Assembly (NCBI GenBank): GCA_022447025.1
Contig: JAKUUL010000008.1
Coordinates: 1-36,268 of the forward strand
Origin: SAR86 cluster bacterium
GTDB lineage: Bacteria; Pseudomonadota; Gammaproteobacteria; Magnimaribacterales; Magnimaribacteraceae
DNA: 36,268 nt
Direction of reading: 5' to 3'
Below the pieces are notes generated by a model. That model made no database searches. It was given only the letters and a program-made list of their open reading frames with translations, and was not told the origin of the DNA. Both the position numbers and the translations under genes were made by a program. This document shows, one piece after another, positions 9,662 through 19,077 of the stretch (position 1 is its first letter; the number at the start of each line of letters is the position of its first letter).

Positions 9662-10480
9662 TTAAGATTCTCCTAGGTCCTTAGATTTCTCAGTCGCTTT
9701 TAAGATTGCTTCTACAATTGAGTCACCAACTTCCCTTTCATTTAGAACTTCTAAGGCTTTCTCTGTTACACCGCCAGGCGATGTGACCTTTTCTCTTAAC
9801 AAAGAAGGGCTGTCTTCACTTAAGCTAGCTAGAGTAGAAGAGCCCTTTATCATTTCAGTTATTAATTCTTTTGTAATGCCCTCATCTAAGTTTAATCCCT
9901 TTGCTGCTTGTTGCAGGGCCTCTATTAAATAAAAAATGTAAGCAGGCCCAGAACTTAGTAGTGCGGTGAATAAATCAAAAGCGCTTTCATCTAGCCAACA
10001 AGTTAAACCAACTGAACTAAACACAGACTCAGTTATAGCTTTATCTTCATCAACTACTAGTTTGTTGGGTGTTAAAGCACTAACGCCCATTCCAATAGAG
10101 GCAGGGGTGTTGGGCATGGCTCTTATTATCTTTGATTCCGAATTTAATCTTTTTTCTATAGATGCAATTTTGTAACCAGCAACTATAGAAATCAATAAAG
10201 GATCTTTCTCACAAATTTCAGCTGATAGCTCATCTAATACTGACTCTATTACATTTGGTTTGACAGCTAGTACAAGAGTTGATGCTGACTTAACAACCTC
10301 TACATTGTCTTCGGTGACATTAACGGAAAAGTTATCCTTAAGTTTTTTTAAATGCTCTTCTTCTGGAGAGCTAACAAAGATCTGTGAATTGTTGTATTTA
10401 TTTTTTACTAAACCAGCAATAAGGGCACTTGCCATATTGCCTGCACCAATAAATCCTATATTAGATAAATCCTCGTTCAA
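9662..10480 (-). CDS. proC: pyrroline-5-carboxylate reductase
   Basis: IGFIGAGNMASALIAGL Rossmann motif; RAMPNTPASIGMGVSAL; LLREKVTSPGGVTEKAL. Confidence 0.95.
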   Translation of the reverse strand: MNEDLSNIGFIGAGNMASALIAGLVKNKYNNSQIFVSSPEEEHLKKLKDNFSVNVTEDNVEVVKSASTLVLAVKPNVIESVLDELSAEICEKDPLLISIVAGYKIASIEKRLNSESKIIRAMPNTPASIGMGVSALTPNKLVVDEDKAITESVFSSVGLTCWLDESAFDLFTALLSSGPAYIFYLIEALQQAAKGLNLDEGITKELITEMIKGSSTLASLSEDSPSLLREKVTSPGGVTEKALEVLNEREVGDSIVEAILKATEKSKDLGES

Positions 10481-11154
10481 TCTCTTTCACCAAAAATTTT
10501 AGTCCCAATCCTAATCATTGTAGAGCCTTCCAGCATAGCTGCCTCATAATCACCAGACATACCCATTGAAAGGGTATCCAGCTGAGGGTAAGTAGACTTA
10601 AGGTCTTCAAAACAGGAACGAATTCTACCAAACACTTTTCTTTGTTGTTCAAAATCCTTGGTAGCTTTTGGAATTGACATCAATCCTCTAACTTCCAGTC
10701 TTTCCAGTTGAACCAGTTCAGATATAAATTTTTTACAATCAGAAAGGGGAATTCCGGATTTATGTTCCTCATTGTCTGGATTTACTTGGACACATACATT
10801 CAGTTTGTTCATTTCTAATGGTCTGTGCTGGTTAAGCTTCTTGGCAACTTTAATTCTGTCTACTGTTTGGACCCAGTCAAATAAAGAAGCTATTTTCTTG
10901 GCTTTTCTGCTTTGAATAGCGCCTATAAAATGCCAAGTGGGAATAGCACCAATTTTTAATATTTTTGGTTCAGCTTCTTGAAGAAAATTCTCTCCAAAGT
11001 GTTGAATTCCCCCAGCCAAAGCCAGTTCTATCGAATCGATTTCTTGACTCTTGCTTGCACCCAAGACAGTCAAGTCTTCAGAATTTTTTCCTGTTCGTTC
11101 ACATATTTTATTTAATTCCAAAAGGAAGGAGTTTAATTTTTCTGGCTTTCCCAT
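10477..11154 (-). CDS. yggS: YggS family pyridoxal phosphate homeostasis protein
   Basis: HFGENFLQEAEPK, WHFIGAIQSRKAK, LSMGMSGDYEAAMLEGSTMIRIGTKIFGER. Confidence 0.94.
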   Translation of the reverse strand: MGKPEKLNSFLLELNKICERTGKNSEDLTVLGASKSQEIDSIELALAGGIQHFGENFLQEAEPKILKIGAIPTWHFIGAIQSRKAKKIASLFDWVQTVDRIKVAKKLNQHRPLEMNKLNVCVQVNPDNEEHKSGIPLSDCKKFISELVQLERLEVRGLMSIPKATKDFEQQRKVFGRIRSCFEDLKSTYPQLDTLSMGMSGDYEAAMLEGSTMIRIGTKIFGERD

Positions 11155-11162
11155 ACCAAACT

Positions 11163-12932
11163 CTACATAGATTCAGGGGCACTGATACTCAGAATTTTTA
11201 AGCCATTGAAAAGGACTTGTCTTACTGCAGAAATTAAAATTAATTTAGCTTGAAGAACATTCTCCTCCTCAACCAATATGCGCTCGTTGTTATAGTAACT
11301 GTGGAAGGTTCCAGCTAAATTTCTCAAATAATAGCAAATCAAATGTGGCTCATAATTTTCTGCAGAACGCTTAATTACATCAGGAAATTGACTTAATAAT
11401 TGCTGAATTTCAACTTCTTGATCACTAGTGAGTTGATCAAGAGACTCCAAGGCAACCGATTCTTTATATGACTTTCCATTTTCCTTTAGTTTATCGAAAA
11501 CACTGCATATTCGCGCATGGGCATACTGAATATAATATAAAGGATTATCTTTGCTTTCTTCTTTAGCAAGATCCAGATCAAAATCTAAATGCTGGTTAGC
11601 TTTTCTGTTGATGTAAAAAAACCTTGCGGCTTCAGAAGTTACCTCTTCAATTAATTCATTTAAGCTTATGAATTCGCCGGCTCGTGTAGACATAGAGAGT
11701 TTTTTGCCACCTCTGATCAAATTTGCAAATTGAATAAAAATCACCTCAAACTTATCTGTATCTTCACCAAGTGCAGACATAGCAGCGCTAACTCTTGGCA
11801 GATACCCATGGTGATCAGCCCCCCAAACATTAATAATTTTTGAGTACCCTCTATTAAATTTATTGGCGTGATAAGCAATATCTGAAGCAAAATAGGTAGT
11901 TGCTCCATTTTCTCGTTTTACAACTCTGTCTTTTTCATCACCAAAATCAGTAGACTGAAACCAAAGGGCCCCATCTTTTTCATAAAGTTGTTTCTTAGAT
12001 TTTAGAGAATCCAGGGCTTCACTAATTAAAGATCCGTTTGTTTTAGAAGCAGTAAACATTGAAGACTCTTTAAACCATTTGTTGTGTTCAACACCAAAAG
12101 CTTTTAAATCTCCCTCTATAGTTTGCAAAATATTTTTAAGGGCAAAAGTCTTAATTTCTTCAAAGCCTTTCTTTAAAACTTCTTTAGATTTAGCTATTAA
12201 GTTATCTAGTTCTTCTTCAGTTAAATCTGAAGAAAGCATTTGTGATATTTCTTTTTCATTTTCTTGATCAACACAGAACTTCTTGTCTTTCTCTTTTTCA
12301 AGTTCTTTAGCTAAGGATTCAATGTAGGCTCCTTGATAGCAGTTATTTGGGAAAAGGCTCACTTGATTAAAAATTTCTAAATATCTTAACCATACACTTA
12401 AAGAAAGAATTTCCGTTTGGCGCCCCTGGTCGTTGACATAGTATTCTTCATCAACTTGATGGCCCGTTGCTCTAAGTATACTGGCAAGCACTGATCCGAA
12501 AGCTGCGCCTCTTCCGTGACCAACGTGCAAAGGGCCTGTGGGGTTACTAGAGACGTATTCAATTAATACACTATCTTTCTCGTTTGTTTTCCTTGTGCTG
12601 AAACCAAACTTATTTTTTTCTTTATTAATTGTTTTAAGAATCTCAGTTCTTGATGCATGAGATAAAAAGAAATTGATGAACCCAGGGCCTGCAATTTCCA
12701 TTCGATCTATGAAGTCTTTTTCTCCCAATTCTTTTAAGAGCATTTCTGCAATATCCTTAGGAGGTTTAGAGAACTCTTTTGATAGTACAAGAGCTAAATT
12801 AGAAGAAAAATCACCAAATTGCTTCTCTTTATTTTCTTTTATTTCAATCTTAGTTTTTGAAAGATTTACATTGTGTTCCTTTTCTAATGACTTTATGGCT
12901 TGATTTAAAGATTTTTTTAATACTTCCTTCAT
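11163..12932 (-). CDS. argS: arginyl-tRNA synthetase
   Basis: HIGH-like NPTGPLHVGHGRGAAFG, WGADHHGYLPR, C-terminal anticodon-binding (DALR) region. Confidence 0.95.
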   Translation of the reverse strand: MKEVLKKSLNQAIKSLEKEHNVNLSKTKIEIKENKEKQFGDFSSNLALVLSKEFSKPPKDIAEMLLKELGEKDFIDRMEIAGPGFINFFLSHASRTEILKTINKEKNKFGFSTRKTNEKDSVLIEYVSSNPTGPLHVGHGRGAAFGSVLASILRATGHQVDEEYYVNDQGRQTEILSLSVWLRYLEIFNQVSLFPNNCYQGAYIESLAKELEKEKDKKFCVDQENEKEISQMLSSDLTEEELDNLIAKSKEVLKKGFEEIKTFALKNILQTIEGDLKAFGVEHNKWFKESSMFTASKTNGSLISEALDSLKSKKQLYEKDGALWFQSTDFGDEKDRVVKRENGATTYFASDIAYHANKFNRGYSKIINVWGADHHGYLPRVSAAMSALGEDTDKFEVIFIQFANLIRGGKKLSMSTRAGEFISLNELIEEVTSEAARFFYINRKANQHLDFDLDLAKEESKDNPLYYIQYAHARICSVFDKLKENGKSYKESVALESLDQLTSDQEVEIQQLLSQFPDVIKRSAENYEPHLICYYLRNLAGTFHSYYNNERILVEEENVLQAKLILISAVRQVLFNGLKILSISAPESM

Positions 12933-12937
12933 TGCTA

Positions 12938-13501
12938 CTACTTCCTTCCTTGGTATTCACCATTTCTGGTGTCTACCGTAACAATGTCTCCCTCTGAAAC
13001 AAACAAAGGGACTTTGATAACTGCACCGGTAGCTAAGGTGGCCGGCTTGTTACCTCCCGAAGCGGTATCGCCTTTAACACCAGGATCAGTTTGAGTAATT
13101 TTTAAATCCACAAAATTTGGAGGAATTATAGAAATAGGGGTGTCATTCCATAGAAGCACCTGACAAATGTCTTCTTCAGTCAACCAGTTTTTGTTATCCC
13201 CAAATAAATTTTCAGAAATCAGAACTTGGTCATAAGACTCCTGGTTCATAAAACACCTATCTGAGCCGTCTAAGTACAAGTACTGCATTTCAACTTCATT
13301 CACGTCTGCGGATTCTATTGACTCTCCAACCTTGCAAGTCTTTTCGCCAGTTCTCTGAGTTAAGAGGTTCCTAAATTTAACTTTACTGAAGGCCTGTCCC
13401 TTACCGGGTTTCACAAACTCTTCTTCAATGATTTCACAAGGCTCACCATCGATTAAAATTTTTAACCCAGGTTTAAAATCACTGGTTGAGTAAGAGACCA
13501 A
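12938..13501 (-). CDS. efp: translation elongation factor P
   Basis: EFVKPGKGQAF loop with the conserved modifiable Lys; PPNFVDLKITQTDPGVKGDTASGGNKPATLATGAVIKVPLFV; TTG start preceded by AAGGT. Confidence 0.95.
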   Translation of the reverse strand: MVSYSTSDFKPGLKILIDGEPCEIIEEEFVKPGKGQAFSKVKFRNLLTQRTGEKTCKVGESIESADVNEVEMQYLYLDGSDRCFMNQESYDQVLISENLFGDNKNWLTEEDICQVLLWNDTPISIIPPNFVDLKITQTDPGVKGDTASGGNKPATLATGAVIKVPLFVSEGDIVTVDTRNGEYQGRK

Positions 13502-13515
13502 AATTTACCTTGTAA

Positions 13516-15141
13516 TTATTTCTTTGACAGATTTATTAATTCTTCACCAAATTTTACAGCTTTAGACTCATACAAGAAATTTTTATCTGCTTCTATACCT
13601 GAAGGCAGTAACAAAATTACTGTAGAGCCCATTTGAAAGTAACCTAATTCTTGGCCTTTACTCACAGCTTTTAAATTTTCTTCAGGACCTTCGTTCCACA
13701 AATCAACTAAATTTCTTCTTTTAGGTTTAGTTTCTGTATTCCAAAAAGGAACTATGCTACCGACCATGGCTGCCCCCACACTGACCAGGCCGTAATAAAA
13801 ATTATCTGACTTTACATAGCAAAAAGTTCTTTCATTATTGCTGTACAAAGACTTTATCTTTCGAGTTGATTGGGCATTAACGCTGTATAAATTACCTTCT
13901 AGATACCTAGTTTCTTCTATTGTTCCGTTAAAAGGAGAATGTATTCTGTGGTAATTTTTAGGTGCCAAATAAATAGTAATAAAAAAACCATTTCTGAAAG
14001 TCTTTGCCAATGTCTTATCTTTAATAAGATCGCCTAAATTGTATTTAATGCCTTTCGCTTGAATGAGCGTCTCTTTTTCTATCTTTCCCAGCTGCACAAC
14101 CATTCCGTCAACAGGAGAAGTTATTATATTTATATCTGGGTTTATTGGCCTAGATTCGGATTTTAGCTTCCTTGTAAAGAAAGCATTAAAACTTTTGAAC
14201 CTTTTTATATTGCCTTCTGCAGACTCTTTAAGGTTAGGTTTATAAAAATAACAAAAAAGGCCTATAAGTAAGTCTTTTATAAAAAGAATTTCTGATTTAG
14301 AAAAATACCCAGCTAAGGTAGTTAGCTGTTTAAAAGGTACAAGCGGCCTTATTACGGCTAAAGGGCTATTTTTTCCAATAAAAAAATCAGGGATAAGCTT
14401 GTTGGTGTGGATTGAATAAACTGTGTATTTAGGAAAGTCAGCAAGTAATCTTTTTTCTGTCCCTTCAATAGAAATAAACAGGTAAAGGGACATAATTAGA
14501 GGTCCGTAAAAACTCCATTCTCCGCCTATTGAACTACACGCAATTATATATAGAGCCCACCACTGCAATAGATGACCAAAATAATTAGGATGTCTTGAAA
14601 GTCTCCATAAACCAGTAGTTAAAATTTCCGTTTCTTTAGGGTTTTCGGCCTTAAAGGCTAATAAATCACGATTAGATTTAGTTTCTGCATAAAAACCCAA
14701 GGAAAATAGAATTAATCCCATGAAATCAAGAAAGTTAAGACTATTCATGCCAGGAAGGTAGTTAACTGAAATTATTGGAGAGATAACAATGACTTGCAGT
14801 ATTCCCATTTTAAGAAAATTATTTCTATAAGACTCCAAGCTCCTTTCATAAACTTCTTTTCCTATACCAGTCTTTAGTTCCCCTTTTTTATTTGTGAAAA
14901 GAAGAAGCTTAATTCCTAACACTAAGGCTAAGGAATTAACCAAAATTTGTCTTAAATGGAAGCCAGAAATCTCTAAAAGGCCTTGCAAGGCCATTGTCAA
15001 AAGTGCGAGCAGGGCAATGCCACCTCCCCAATAAAGATCTCTTAAATAAAACTGGTCTTTTTTCTTAATGATCAACCACAAAAGAGTAACTATTGACCAA
15101 TTGATCAAAGTGATATAAATAAAAAGTTCTAGAAGCGACAT
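13516..15141 (-). CDS. psd: DUF1295 (ICMT/steroid-reductase-like) membrane domain fused to phosphatidylserine decarboxylase
   Basis: N-terminal part: multi-TM region with LSRHPNYFGHLLQWW and IEGTEKRLLADFPKY. C-terminal part: PSD with FNAFFTRKL, SPVDGMVVQLGKIE (Asp), YHRIHSPFNG (His) and MGSTVILLLP (Gly-Ser self-cleavage site). Confidence 0.9.
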   Translation of the reverse strand: MSLLELFIYITLINWSIVTLLWLIIKKKDQFYLRDLYWGGGIALLALLTMALQGLLEISGFHLRQILVNSLALVLGIKLLLFTNKKGELKTGIGKEVYERSLESYRNNFLKMGILQVIVISPIISVNYLPGMNSLNFLDFMGLILFSLGFYAETKSNRDLLAFKAENPKETEILTTGLWRLSRHPNYFGHLLQWWALYIIACSSIGGEWSFYGPLIMSLYLFISIEGTEKRLLADFPKYTVYSIHTNKLIPDFFIGKNSPLAVIRPLVPFKQLTTLAGYFSKSEILFIKDLLIGLFCYFYKPNLKESAEGNIKRFKSFNAFFTRKLKSESRPINPDINIITSPVDGMVVQLGKIEKETLIQAKGIKYNLGDLIKDKTLAKTFRNGFFITIYLAPKNYHRIHSPFNGTIEETRYLEGNLYSVNAQSTRKIKSLYSNNERTFCYVKSDNFYYGLVSVGAAMVGSIVPFWNTETKPKRRNLVDLWNEGPEENLKAVSKGQELGYFQMGSTVILLLPSGIEADKNFLYESKAVKFGEELINLSKK

Positions 15142-15166
15142 TCAATCGTTGCGTTGTTAAAAAATT

Positions 15167-15202
15167 CCCTCTATAGTCTACATTCCTCGATGAGGGAGAG
15201 GG
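15167..15202. other. nested hairpin in the psd/DUF3450 divergent intergenic region
   Basis: CCCTCT...CCTC-GAT-GAGG-G-AGAGGG: 6-bp outer and 4-bp inner complementary arms. Confidence 0.4.
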
Positions 15203-15285
15203 TATTTTCTGGTGTGTTGATCATATCATTTTAAGAAAAAAACACTGGAACAAATTACTAATTAAGAATTAAAGGAGATAGTCTA

Positions 15286-16053
15286 ATGAAGCTTCTTAGC
15301 ACTTTTCCACTGATTACAGTGGCAACCCTACTAGGATCTACGCTTGTTTTTTCTGACCAAATACAACCTTTACTGGATATAGGTGAGGAGCGTCAAGTAA
15401 CAGAACAAGCATCTCAAACAAAAATAGACTCAATGGATGATGATACATCCTTAATAGTCAATGAATACAAAACAGTCAGCAAGCAAATAGAAGGCTTAAG
15501 GGTCTATAACGCTCAAATGAAAATGCAAATTGATCGTCAAGAAGCTAGGTTAAAAGAAATTGATAAGACCATGAAAGAAGCCCAAGTTATGCAAAGGCAA
15601 ATACCGCCTTTTACGAGACGACTGCTAGCGGGTATAGAAAAATCAATAGAATTAGACATGCCCTTTCACTTAGCTGAAAGGAAAGAGAGAGTTGCCTTTG
15701 CTATGGCCGCTATTGATAATCCTACTGTTTCCCCTGCAGAAGGACTAAGGCAAGTCCTAGAAACCTTTAATGTTGAAATGGAATACGGCAGAAAGCTTGA
15801 TAACTACAAAGACACCATAGAAATTGAAGGTCAACAAAGAGAGGTTAATGTGCTTAGAATTGGTAGGTTGGCTTTGGTTTATCAGTCTGCCGATGAAAGC
15901 TTAACAGGGGCTTGGGACAACAATAAAGACGAATGGGTTGCTTTAGACAGCAGCTACAGAAATCCAACTAGAAAGGGACTGAGAATAGCAAACAAACTTG
16001 CTACGGTTGATATGCTCGAACTGCCTATACAAAATCCGGAGGCAGTACAATGA
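15286..16053 (+). CDS. DUF3450 family protein, first gene of the TonB2/TtpC-type operon
   Basis: Signal peptide, central coiled coil, RRLLAGIEKSIELDMPFH...R...; AAGGAG Shine-Dalgarno; followed by MotA/TolQ/ExbB-family genes. Confidence 0.88.
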   Translation: MKLLSTFPLITVATLLGSTLVFSDQIQPLLDIGEERQVTEQASQTKIDSMDDDTSLIVNEYKTVSKQIEGLRVYNAQMKMQIDRQEARLKEIDKTMKEAQVMQRQIPPFTRRLLAGIEKSIELDMPFHLAERKERVAFAMAAIDNPTVSPAEGLRQVLETFNVEMEYGRKLDNYKDTIEIEGQQREVNVLRIGRLALVYQSADESLTGAWDNNKDEWVALDSSYRNPTRKGLRIANKLATVDMLELPIQNPEAVQ

Positions 16054-17447
16054 AAAAATTAACTTACAAATTATTGCCTTTATTTTTTATTACTTTATTG
16101 GTCTTTCCAGTTAATGCTGAGGAAGAAGCAGAAGAAGCAGCCAATGAACCTTCAAATCCTTCAGAGTTATTAGAGCTCGTTCAGAAAGGTCAGTTTGCTG
16201 ATACTGCAGAGCAGAGAGAAAGGGAGAGGAAATTTAGGAATGAAAAAAATAAACAAGCTAAGCTATTAGCTGATGCGAAAGCTGAAAGAGCAAGGCTTGA
16301 AAGAGAAGCAGCTAGACTAGAACAAAAATTTGAGGCTAACGAAGCTTTACTAGTAGTAGCAGAAGCCCAGTTGAAAGAAAGGCTTGGTTCTCTGAACGAA
16401 ATATTTGGTCATTTAGCTGGTCTGGCAACAGAAGCAAGGAATATCTTTGAACAATCTCTTACTTCGGCTCAGTTTGGAAAAGACCGAGAAGAGTTTTTAA
16501 CCAAATTGGCTGTAAAAATGGGAGAGGGAGTGGCTTTGGCTACCATCCCTGAATTAGAAAGACTCTGGTTTGAGCTTCAAAGAGAAATCAATGCAACTGG
16601 AGAAGTGGTTAAGTTTAACGCAGATGTAATAGCTTTAGATGGAACAGTCGAGGAACGAGAAGTCGTTCGAGTAGGTGTATTTAATGCTGTGTCAGATGGA
16701 AATTATCTTACCTATGCTTCAACAAGGGGTATGTATGAGGAACTGCCATCTCAACCGGCTGGAAGATACACTTCAACCACCTCTGATGTCTTTGATGCCG
16801 ATGCTTTCCCAGTCCAATTTGCGGTTGATCCTACTGGACCCCAAGGGGGATCTTACCTGGCTAGCTTAATTTCAATGTCTGGAGCTTGGGAAAGAATTAA
16901 CGGTGAAGGCGGACCCATTGGTTACGTTATTTTCTACGTACTTGGTCTTGGAGGAGTGGGACTGTTTATATGGAGATTAGTAACTTTAAGAGGCATTAGG
17001 GCTGCAGTAGATTCACAACTAGCTGCCTCGACTCTTAATACTGATAATCCATTGGGTAGGGTTCTGAAAATAGCGGAAGATAATCCAAAAGCTGATACAG
17101 AAACTTTAGAACTTAAAATGGCAGAGCAAATATTGAATGAGAGACCGCCAATTGAAAAACTCAATTGGCTGATAAAATTAATCTCTATAGTCGCTCCACT
17201 AATGGGCCTTTTTGGAACAATAGTAGGAATGATTGAAACTTTCCAAATGATAACCTTATTTGGAACGGGAGACCCGAAAACCATGGCAAGTGGTATCTCA
17301 ATCGCTTTAGTCACAACCTGGTTAGGGTTAATGGTTGCAATTCCAATGACATTTATGTCCGCTATAGTTTCTAATTTCTCGAAAGGAATTTTAGAAACAA
17401 TTGAAGAGCAGGCAATTGGAATGGCAGCTGAAAGGTCTGAAAAGTAA
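16050..17447 (+). CDS. MotA/TolQ/ExbB proton channel family protein with long periplasmic coiled-coil N-terminus (TtpC-like)
   Basis: Signal peptide and Glu-rich coiled coil, then C-terminal APLMGLFGTIVGMIETFQMITLFGTGDPKTMASGISIALVTTWLGLMVAIP. Confidence 0.9.
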   Translation: MKKLTYKLLPLFFITLLVFPVNAEEEAEEAANEPSNPSELLELVQKGQFADTAEQRERERKFRNEKNKQAKLLADAKAERARLEREAARLEQKFEANEALLVVAEAQLKERLGSLNEIFGHLAGLATEARNIFEQSLTSAQFGKDREEFLTKLAVKMGEGVALATIPELERLWFELQREINATGEVVKFNADVIALDGTVEEREVVRVGVFNAVSDGNYLTYASTRGMYEELPSQPAGRYTSTTSDVFDADAFPVQFAVDPTGPQGGSYLASLISMSGAWERINGEGGPIGYVIFYVLGLGGVGLFIWRLVTLRGIRAAVDSQLAASTLNTDNPLGRVLKIAEDNPKADTETLELKMAEQILNERPPIEKLNWLIKLISIVAPLMGLFGTIVGMIETFQMITLFGTGDPKTMASGISIALVTTWLGLMVAIPMTFMSAIVSNFSKGILETIEEQAIGMAAERSEK

Positions 17448-17472
17448 TTTAGACTGAGGAGATAACGGAACC

Positions 17473-17997
17473 ATGTTCTTCTTCTATGATGCTGCAGATG
17501 CTCTCTTTGAATTTATGCAAAAGGGAGGCGATGTTCTCTACTTAATCGGGTTATTGGCTTTCTTAATGTGGTTTCTTATCTTTGAGAGACTTTGGTATTT
17601 CAGGTTTAATCATCCTTATAATGTGATGGGGGCTGTTGAAGATTGGTCTAAAAGGAAAGATAAAAAAACATGGAATTCCAAGGCAATAAGAGAAATGTTG
17701 ATTTCTCAAACTTCTACCAAGATTAATCAAAATTTAACTTTAATAAAACTGTGTGTAGGCGTTGCACCATTATTGGGCTTGTTTGGAACCATAACAGGCA
17801 TGATAGAGGTGTTTCACCTTTTAGCTGTAACCGGAGGCGGTGATGCTAAGGCAATGGCCGGCGGTGTTTCCAGGTCAACAATACCAGCTATGGCAGGGCT
17901 TTCTGTAGCCATAACCGGTACCTTTGCTAGCACTTTCTTAAAAAATAAATCTAAAAGAGAAGCAGAGCTCTTGTCAGAGCACTTAGTTTCTGAATAA
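17473..17997 (+). CDS. exbB: ExbB family proton channel protein (ExbB2-type)
   Basis: CVGVAPLLGLFGTITGMIEVFHLLAVTGGGDAKAMAGGVSRSTIPAMAGL. Confidence 0.9.
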   Translation: MFFFYDAADALFEFMQKGGDVLYLIGLLAFLMWFLIFERLWYFRFNHPYNVMGAVEDWSKRKDKKTWNSKAIREMLISQTSTKINQNLTLIKLCVGVAPLLGLFGTITGMIEVFHLLAVTGGGDAKAMAGGVSRSTIPAMAGLSVAITGTFASTFLKNKSKREAELLSEHLVSE

Positions 17998-18011
17998 TAA
18001 AGGTAATAATT

Positions 18012-18422
18012 ATGAGAAGATCACCCATAAGCCAAGCAACTGAAGCAGAGGAAGAAATAAGCTTAACCCCTATGTTGGATGTGGTGTTTATTCTTTTAAT
18101 CTTTTTTATTGTTACAGCAAATTTTATTAAAGAACCCGGTCTCGAAGTTAATCGTCCCGATGCAGAAACTGCTAATATTCAAGACAATGCTGCTATCCTC
18201 ATTGCGATAGGGTCAAATGATGATATTTGGATCGATGGCCGAAGAGTTGATGTAAGGCAAGTTAAAGCCAACGTTACCAAGTTACTAGCCGACAATCCTC
18301 AAGGCTCAGTAGTTATACAAGCTGATGAAAGGGCAACCGCTGATGCTATTATTAAGGTAATGGACCAGTCAAGAGATGCTGGGGTTTATGCAATCTCTCT
18401 TGCATCTGAACCAAAGTTTTAA
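18012..18422 (+). CDS. exbD: ExbD/TolR family biopolymer transport protein
   Basis: EEISLTPMLDVVFILLIFFIVTANF TM segment with conserved Asp. Confidence 0.93.
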   Translation: MRRSPISQATEAEEEISLTPMLDVVFILLIFFIVTANFIKEPGLEVNRPDAETANIQDNAAILIAIGSNDDIWIDGRRVDVRQVKANVTKLLADNPQGSVVIQADERATADAIIKVMDQSRDAGVYAISLASEPKF

Positions 18423-18428
18423 GGATTT

Positions 18429-19067
18429 ATGAATCTTTCTTTATTAGATATTAGGAAATTTACAACTGCAATTGGCCTTTCAGCAGTTTTAACTCTTATC
18501 ATCTTTTACGTAATGCAATGGCTGATTGCTACAGGCGATGTAGAGTTGACTGAAAAGGGCATAAGAATAGCAGACGTAACAATGCCAGAAAGGGAGTTGG
18601 AGTTATTAATGGATATAGAAAGACCAGAAGAAGAAGAGCCACCTCCTGAAACCATGCCACCAGAATTTGATATGACGCCTCCTGCGGACTTAGATAATGC
18701 CACTCCCAGACCTAAATTTGATATGAAGGGGAGAAAGGCAGGGGTATTTGCTGACGGCTCTTACGTTCCAATTTTTAAGGTTCCTCCTATTTATCCTAGA
18801 AGGGCTCAAGAAAGAGGTATAGAAGGCTGTGTAATGCTTGAGTTTACGGTCACAAAAGTAGGCGCAGTTAGAGAACCAATTGTTGTTTGGTCTCAACCAA
18901 GTGGTATTTTTGATAGAGCGGCTATGCGTGCTGCTCTGAAATTTAAATACAAGCCTCAAATAAGAGACGGAGAAGCCATAGAGGTACCAGGCGTTTTAAA
19001 TCAAATCACTTTTATAATTGAAGACCCCAATAAGACTGCTGAATATGTACCCGAAGGTTGCGCTTAA
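18429..19067 (+). CDS. tonB: TonB family energy transducer (TonB2-type)
   Basis: N-terminal TM, Pro/Glu-rich spacer, C-terminal PPIYPRRAQERGIEGCVMLEFTVTKVGAV...FKYKPQ. Confidence 0.93.
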   Translation: MNLSLLDIRKFTTAIGLSAVLTLIIFYVMQWLIATGDVELTEKGIRIADVTMPERELELLMDIERPEEEEPPPETMPPEFDMTPPADLDNATPRPKFDMKGRKAGVFADGSYVPIFKVPPIYPRRAQERGIEGCVMLEFTVTKVGAVREPIVVWSQPSGIFDRAAMRAALKFKYKPQIRDGEAIEVPGVLNQITFIIEDPNKTAEYVPEGCA

Positions 19068-19077
19068 ATAGATCTTT

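Noticed and set aside
16934-17314. 126-aa minus-strand ORF inside the TtpC-like gene
   Set aside because: Fully antisense to the conserved MotA/TolQ/ExbB domain; likely shadow ORF.
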